A stretch of DNA of 64,000 bases, taken from Cocos nucifera (Eukaryota; Streptophyta; Magnoliopsida; Arecales; Arecaceae). Shown one piece after another: positions 58,272 to 64,000 of the stretch. Positions within the stretch are counted from its first letter, which is position 1. Each line of letters opens with the position of its first letter. Below the pieces are notes generated by a model, which did not search any database, was not told the DNA's origin, and saw only the letters and a list, made by a program, of their open reading frames with translations. The translations under genes were made by a program, and so were the position numbers. Where the stretch lies: the NCBI GenBank assembly GCA_006176705.1, contig QRFJ01000293.1:1-64000 (forward strand), given 5' to 3'.

Positions 58272-60622
58272 TGAAGAAAATCCTATTTCCTGGTATAGAC
58301 CATCATTTTGGATTGATTAGAATCTGAAAAATGATTTAAAAATTTTTTCCTTCTAAGATCATAATCAAAATCTGAGATATCTTGGATCTAATCCTTTAAG
58401 ATAATGATATTAAGATTAAATAAAATTAAATCTAATTAATTCATATCTGTTATTTTGGATAATCAAGATTATCCTAATGAAGATCTTGATCTATCCTGAA
58501 GGTTTTGGAAAGGAGCCACGACGGTGCTTGGCTCACCAAGTATCACTTAAGCAGATCTGGAATTCTTCTCCTCGTGAATCTTTTTCTAAAATATCATATC
58601 TAAATATGATCTAGAAGTTCCTTCAAAAAAATTTTTGAAAAACAGTAATGTCTGTCTCACGATCACATCAAATAAGATGCTAACTCTTCATAAATTTTGA
58701 TTGGAATCTTCTTTCTCAAATTTTTATTTTCCACTCTTGGCACTTAGAAGAAGAGAGAGAGAAGGATGCAGAGAAGGGCATGGAAAGATGGAAGGGGTGG
58801 ACAGCATTTGGGTAATGAATTTTTTTTCTTTTTTGAAAGACCTTGGCACAAGGGCTTTCTTAATAGACAAAAGCAAGCACCAAGATTAGAAGTCCTCTCG
58901 TTTGGACAAAATCTTATTTATTTGACCATTTGGGACTCTTGACACTGATCCTTCCATGAATATCCCAAGACCCTAATCTAAATTTGGATTGCCCTAAAAA
59001 CTAATCTGGACGGTGGTGGCATGAGTAGATGAAGGGAGTCAGAGTCCACTGCGCCTAGGACTCCTTCCCTTAAAGAGTTTTGAGTCTAACAAAATCTAAT
59101 AATAACTCAATGTAGAATATCTCCAAAAAATTATACAAATTTGGTACAACCAATGGAGATCCATGCCATATCACATATAGCCAAAAATCAAATAAAAAGA
59201 ATTTCCAAAAATGTTTTTAATAAGATTCTGATCAGGTAAACCCTCAATTTCTCTCAAATTAGGTCAACTTTTTGACCCTAGTCCAATTTGACTATGAATG
59301 GATTTAAAGTTTCTACATATTAATCTGAGCTAAACTTATTTTCAGTTAGATGAATAACCTATTTAATAAATACAAGAATGAGTCAATCAAATTTGACTTC
59401 ATTGCAATGAATTAGGAAATTACAGAAAGAAAAAGTCAAGCTCAAATCCGTGTGCAAGCAAACGATTACCTTAACGTGATTGGATCTATCCTAAATCTAT
59501 CAAACCTAGGTTAAGCTCATTGGATGACATTCAGACCCCAAACCTTGTTTGTATAATTTAGTTAGCATTCAATTCTATATGGTAAGAGATATATTGTGAT
59601 TCTCCAATATCGACATCCATCCGAAATAATTTTTTGATAGACCCAGAACTTTCTGATTCTAAATTTAGAATGATTGATTATCAAAATCATTCTATTGCTC
59701 CCCAAAATCACACAGTGACGACTAGAGTATATGGTGGTATCATCAGAACTAAAAATGAATCTTTTGGTAATTGTTACCTAGGTAGCTGTATGATTGGATT
59801 CTTCTATCTTAGGCTCTGACTGGATTGGGTTAAAGGTTGAACTCGTCAACCAATACAGTCCATAATGAATTAAATCACTCAATTTGAGTGCAATGTGAAA
59901 TCTAGTAGAAACTCTTTCCTCATCATCTTCACTCTATCATGGCCATGGGCTTAAGAACTCAAATCTCATTGATTATCATAGGACCTTACTCCTCACTACC
60001 ATGGTAAGATAGATCTCTTATTGGTGCAATTATTCTATATAATGAAATGCTATAGCCATATACACCTCAGATTTTGAATGCTAAAGATCGAAGTTATGGT
60101 GTAGTCAACTATAACCACCCTCATATGATAAATTATCGATGTAACCCAGGTCAAAGAACAGACAAACCTATTTTGTTTACATCGAGCCAGTGCACCATCG
60201 ATGAGAGATATGACTTCCTTATGACTGTGCTCCGAGGTTGGTTCACGCTTTAGTGCCTTTCATTCTCTAACAAGTATCAGTACTCTCGCTTTGGTGTCTA
60301 CACATCTATAGAGTCAGACATCTAATCCTAAGAAAGCGATCGTACACTCACCTGCCAGATCGATCACCATCCTCATGATGATTCCTTACGCGTCGGAGTA
60401 GTTTAATGAGTTAGTATGAAAATTCATATCTTAATTTGACTCTAAAACATAGAATTGTCAATTACCATTACTCAAAGAATGTATCACAGAATAGCCTTAA
60501 ATACACACTATGAAAAAAATAATCCTTTCTATTTAATTTTATAGTTAAAAATTATAAAATTATCCTTATAATTTGTATTACAAGTGATAGCTAATCTGGC
60601 TTCTAGGGCACACATCCTAACA
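58272..60622 (-). repeat. 3' LTR of copia element E
   Basis: 2351 bp, TGAAGAAAATCC to ATCCTAACA on the plus strand. The left end matches the reverse complement of the C LTR end, and the right end matches the family P start. A diverged dyad is near 59034-59068. The preceding TTGTA (58267-58271) is the candidate target duplication. Confidence 0.88.
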
Positions 60623-60640
60623 AACTCCCCACTTGACTAA
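60623..60640 (-). other. Polypurine tract of E
   Basis: On the minus strand TAGTCAAGTGGGGAGTTT, adjoining the LTR end. Confidence 0.8.
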
Positions 60641-63600
60641 AGCCAACTAGCTACAATCTAAGTCCATTCTTCTCAAAGGGTGGGCTTCGATCTTCTGCTG
60701 GCTTAATGGCTGTCAGCGGGTCAGTCGATTAATCTGTAGTTGTCGACTCTCTTTGGATCTCGACATATCCCTTCTCGAGGTAATCGCCAGTAAGGGTGGT
60801 ATCACGGCTCCATGAACTTAAATTTTTGGAATGAGACCTTGGCTCTCTTGCATTTAGGCTATAGTGCCATTATTAATCGTATATAAGGGATGGCAACTGA
60901 TGCATCATCCGGCTCTATGGCAAACTTTTGTACCAGAATGCCTCCTTTTTCTTTCAAACGTAGCATGTACTCTGTTTTCCAATGATGGAATCTGCTATCA
61001 TAAGTCCCACTTGAAACTCTTCCAGCTGACAGCCACACCATTGTACAATAAATAGGACTTTCAGATGTCGACTTTTGATCATCTAATATCGGAGAAAAAA
61101 TTCGAGTCTATATACCCTAGATTGGAGTTCTCCATTATCAAAAAATCAAGAACATATTCCTTAGTCCTTCTCAAGTACTTAAGGATACTTTTAAAGAAGT
61201 CTAGTGTCTCCCTTCACTTGATTCCGACTAATCCGTGCTATGTGTTGACACTCACAACATGGGCAATATCAAGTCATGGGTGACATAGACATACATGAGG
61301 TCGCCTCAAGTCTTGTCAAGCATAAAGGGATCTTGCTCATGGTTTGTAGCTGCGTCAATCTCCTCATGTGTGTTGGGACACATTTCTTGGAGAGATGAAT
61401 CAATGTCTGAAGGTACTAAACCCCTCTTGAGTTTTTCCTGATAAAACCTTTAGCACATCCTCTATGTACAACTTTGTTGAGAGAGACTTAGCATCCTATT
61501 CGGTCTATCCTATAGACCTTAATTTTTAAGAATAAAGGATGCTTCTCACTAGATCTTTCATAGAGAATCTTCTTTGACAATCACAATTTTTGACTGTAGT
61601 CAACGTGGAAATATCATCCTAATATAAGAAGAATGTCATCACGTAGCTGTACAAAAGAAAGAAATAGCGTCCTATCCTGATCTTTTTTGAAAACATGGCT
61701 TCTCTCATTTTCTTAATGAATCCAAATGATTTGATTACATCATTGAAATGCACATTCCAGCTCCGAGATGCTTGCTTAAGTCCATATATGGACCTTTGCA
61801 GCTTGCATACCTTATGATCATTATGACTGGATGTGAAACCTAGTGGCTATTCCATATAGATATCTTCCTCAAGATATCCATTTAAGAATGTCATTTTCAT
61901 GTCTATCTACCATATTTTGTAATCAAAATAGGCTACAATAGCAAACAATGTACGGATAAATTTGAGCATGGCTACTGGCGAAAAAGTTTTTTGATAGTTA
62001 ATACCTTTGCGCTAACTATATCCTTTCGCTATGAACCTTACTTTGAATGTCTGTATATTTCCATCGGTACCTATCTTTCTATCGAAGATCCATTTACATC
62101 CAATAAATACTATACCTATAGGTGGATCTACCAAGGTCCAGACTTGATTGGAATGCATTGAGTTAATTTCTGACCTCATTGCCTCTAACCATTTCTTGGA
62201 GTCGATATTTGATATCGCCTCATCATAAGTTTTGGGATCATCACCATGAACACCATTTTCTGTGAGTAACATTTTCTCTACGTCTTCTAATATAGTACCT
62301 AAGTACATTTTAGGAGGATGAAAAATTTTACTTGATCTACGAGGTGGAGGAGGTAGTGTCTGGGTTGGCTCAATTTGATTGGGTTCCATAGGTTCCTTGG
62401 CTCATGGCTCTTGGAAGACTTTCTCCTTGAGCCTAATCTATCTTCTGATGCCACCATCTTGAATAAACTATTTTTCAAGAAAGATGGTGGTCGACTCAAC
62501 AAGTTGCCATTGTAAATCTTTTCGGGAGATAGAAAAATATTCTAATGACTCTTTAAGATATCCAATAAATCGAGCTCTAAAGGACCTAGACTCAAATTTA
62601 TCTACCTATTATCTCTTGACATGGGTCGGACAATCCTAAATTCTGAGATGACTCAGACTTGATTTCTTACCATACCATATCTCATTCGGTGTGGTAGGAA
62701 TGGTTTTAGATGGAATCCTATTCAGTAGATATATAGCGATTAACAGACTATATCTCCAAAGAAACTTAGGGAGGTTCGTGAAGCTCATCATAGATCAAAC
62801 CATATCTAATAGGATCAGATTTTTTCATTCTAAAATTCTGTTGAGTTGAGGCATTCCAAGTGAAGTCCATTGAGAGACTATGCCATTATCCTTAAGATAG
62901 TTTAGAAATTTTTGACTAAGGTATTCGCCTCCTCGATCTAATCAAAGAACCTTAATGAGTTTTTCTATTTATTTTCTACTTTGAGTCTAAATTTCTTGAA
63001 CTTTTCAAAAGCTTCAGACTTGTGTCTAATCAAATATACATACCCACACCAAGATAAATCATTGGTAAAGGTGATGAAGTAGATGTAATTATCCTTGGCT
63101 GGCACATCAAATAGGCCGCATACATCAATATGTACTAGGGTAAGCAGATCTATGGCCCTTTCCCCATGTCCCACAAAAAAAAGCTTGATCATTTTGCCAT
63201 GAAGGCATGATTCATAAATCAGATATGACTCCAAAATCAATGGACTCAATAGTCTGAATTTCTTTAATTTGTTAATCCTATCTTCAGCTATATGATCTTA
63301 GCCTAAGGTGCCAAAGATACCTGTTGTTTAGACTATCCCTAGGTCGCTTTGATCCTACGGCATTCATGTTTTGCTCGATATTAAAAATAAAAACATCAAT
63401 ATGTAACTGATAGAGATTATTTATAAGGAAACCACTAGCAATTTTATTTTTTCATAAAGAATATTATAATAGTCCTTAAGAAAACTAATTACATAGCCTT
63501 CCTGTGCTAAACATGAAATAGAAATCAAATTCCTGCTTACTGTAGATACATAAAAACAGTCCCTAAGTACTAAGTCTAATCCTGACGGTAATCACAGAGG

Positions 63601-63790
63601 ATAGATTTTCATGGCTACAGTAGCAACTTTTACTCTATTCCTGACTCGTAGGATCATCTCATCATCCCTTATCCTCCTGCTATCCTCAAGATCCTACATA
63701 GAAGTGCACAAGTGAGCACTAGAACTAGAGTTAAGCATCCAACTGGATGCAGAGAAAATCATAAGATTAGATTCTATAATGAGCATCCCT
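60641..63790 (-). pseudogene. Copia pol pseudogene of element E: PR-INT-RT-RNase H
   Basis: Read on the minus strand. The protease is near 63700-63745, where the motif reads MLNSSSSAHLC: the catalytic Asp codon is Asn (63730-63732) and the following Gly is Ser. The integrase is at 62965-63249 (CESCLHGKMIKLFFVGHGER, then VHIDVCGLFDV). The linker and RT start are at 62012-62389 (SKKWLEAMRSEINSMHSNQV, CKWIFDRKIG). RT continues to about 61500 with a degraded YVDD loop near 61630, and RNase H is at 60650-61300. Small indels break the frame every 100-300 bp. Nonfunctional. Confidence 0.9.
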
Positions 63791-64000
63791 CTAGAAAGAC
63801 CTGCCTCCTTCTTATTCTTCAGGCTGGCAAGGCCAGTTCCACTTCCAATGACCGTCAGTGTTGCAATGAAAATATTTTTCTTTGTCAGCGATCTTCTTCT
63901 TTGGCTCTACCTTCTTCTTTTTCCCACCATCTATCTTCTACTTCTTCATGGACTTCTTCTTCTTTTCAAAAGACTTTCTCTTGGAAGAAGTCCACTCCAC
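63791..64000 (-). pseudogene. Copia gag C-terminus of element E (partial)
   Basis: The minus strand encodes a lysine-rich stretch and a zinc-knuckle remnant FHCNTDGHWKW near 63840-63880. The first Cys is Tyr and the last Cys is Trp in this frame. It matches B gag 20660-20830. The rest lies beyond the window. Confidence 0.85.

Larger units (their letters stand above)
58272..64000 (-). mobile_element. Ty1/copia element E (diverged family P), runs off window
   Basis: Minus-strand copia with 3' LTR (58272-60622), polypurine tract, RNase H, RT, integrase, protease and part of gag. It is inserted in the D LTR. It is heavily frameshifted. The 5' part lies beyond 64000. Confidence 0.92.

Noticed and set aside
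1..64000. CRISPR arrays, prokaryotic defence islands, phage or plasmid genes
   Set aside because: No short regularly spaced repeats and no bacterial-type gene clusters. Every coding trace fits plant LTR retrotransposons.
1..64000. tRNA or rRNA genes and host protein-coding genes
   Set aside because: No cloverleaf-like box A/box B pairs or rRNA blocks noticed. tRNA-like matches are only short primer binding sites. No exon-like coding sequence outside retroelements.

Overview
This window is plant nuclear heterochromatin made of nested LTR retrotransposons. I found no host gene, tRNA, rRNA, CRISPR array or prokaryotic-type operon. All recognisable coding capacity is Ty1/copia or Ty3/gypsy gag-pol, nearly all of it broken. 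The AT-rich sequence, LTRs of 1.6-2.5 kb, tRNA-Met-type primer sites (TGGTATCAGAGC) in the copia elements and a TTGGCACCATTGTCGG-type site in the gypsy element point to a flowering plant. A monocot such as a palm would fit, but that is a guess from general resemblance. Two runs of exactly 25 N (32294-32318 and 54365-54389) are assembly gaps, and both fall inside LTRs of the commonest family.

Names used here. Family P is a copia family with ~2.3 kb LTRs beginning TGTTAGATATATGTGCCC; its members are A, B, F, G, solo LTR S, I, and the diverged C and E. X is a second copia family in minus orientation with 2.49 kb LTRs. D is a third, decayed copia element. H and K are two different gypsy elements of the Tat/Athila-like type. 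T is a 3.45 kb non-autonomous LTR element.

Layout. 1-7012: element A (+), leader, gag and pol remnants and complete 3' LTR. 7013-49390: copia X (-), apparently a tandem LTR-internal-LTR array: leader 7013-8110, primer site, LTR 8125-10612, pol/gag 10626-14635, then a second leader. That second leader is split by a 31,758-bp gypsy-based nest (H, 15682-47439) flanked by the perfect 5-bp target duplication ATCTA, and resumes at 47445 as if never interrupted. Inside H, left to right: H 5' LTR; copia B (+, 18117-26298, 5' LTR almost entirely lost); H gag/protease; copia F (-) and LTR G (+) in head-to-head inverted arrangement; gap; a gypsy 3' end; gypsy K (LTR, gag, protease, then a solo P-family LTR S with perfect TTAGC duplications, then RT-RNase H-integrase in one frame with only stop codons); and H's 3' LTR, itself interrupted by T. 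49391-64000: an unassigned LTR-like piece, copia C (5' LTR and leader), LTR I cut by the second gap, copia D (decayed pol and LTR), and copia E (-, 3' LTR, pol, part of gag) running off the end.

How it works together: these are layers of insertion, not a cooperating gene set. Order is recoverable: X is oldest, H entered X, then B, F, S and T entered H or K. B and F LTRs are similar to each other in the terminal segments I compared, while A, C and E are more diverged. The most interesting non-coding signals are in the LTRs: a dyad of GAGTCCC/GGGACTC type ~180-210 bp upstream of the TATA box whose two arms change together between copies, a cluster of TTGAC (W-box) cores further upstream, and a ~71-bp stem-loop near the LTR start.
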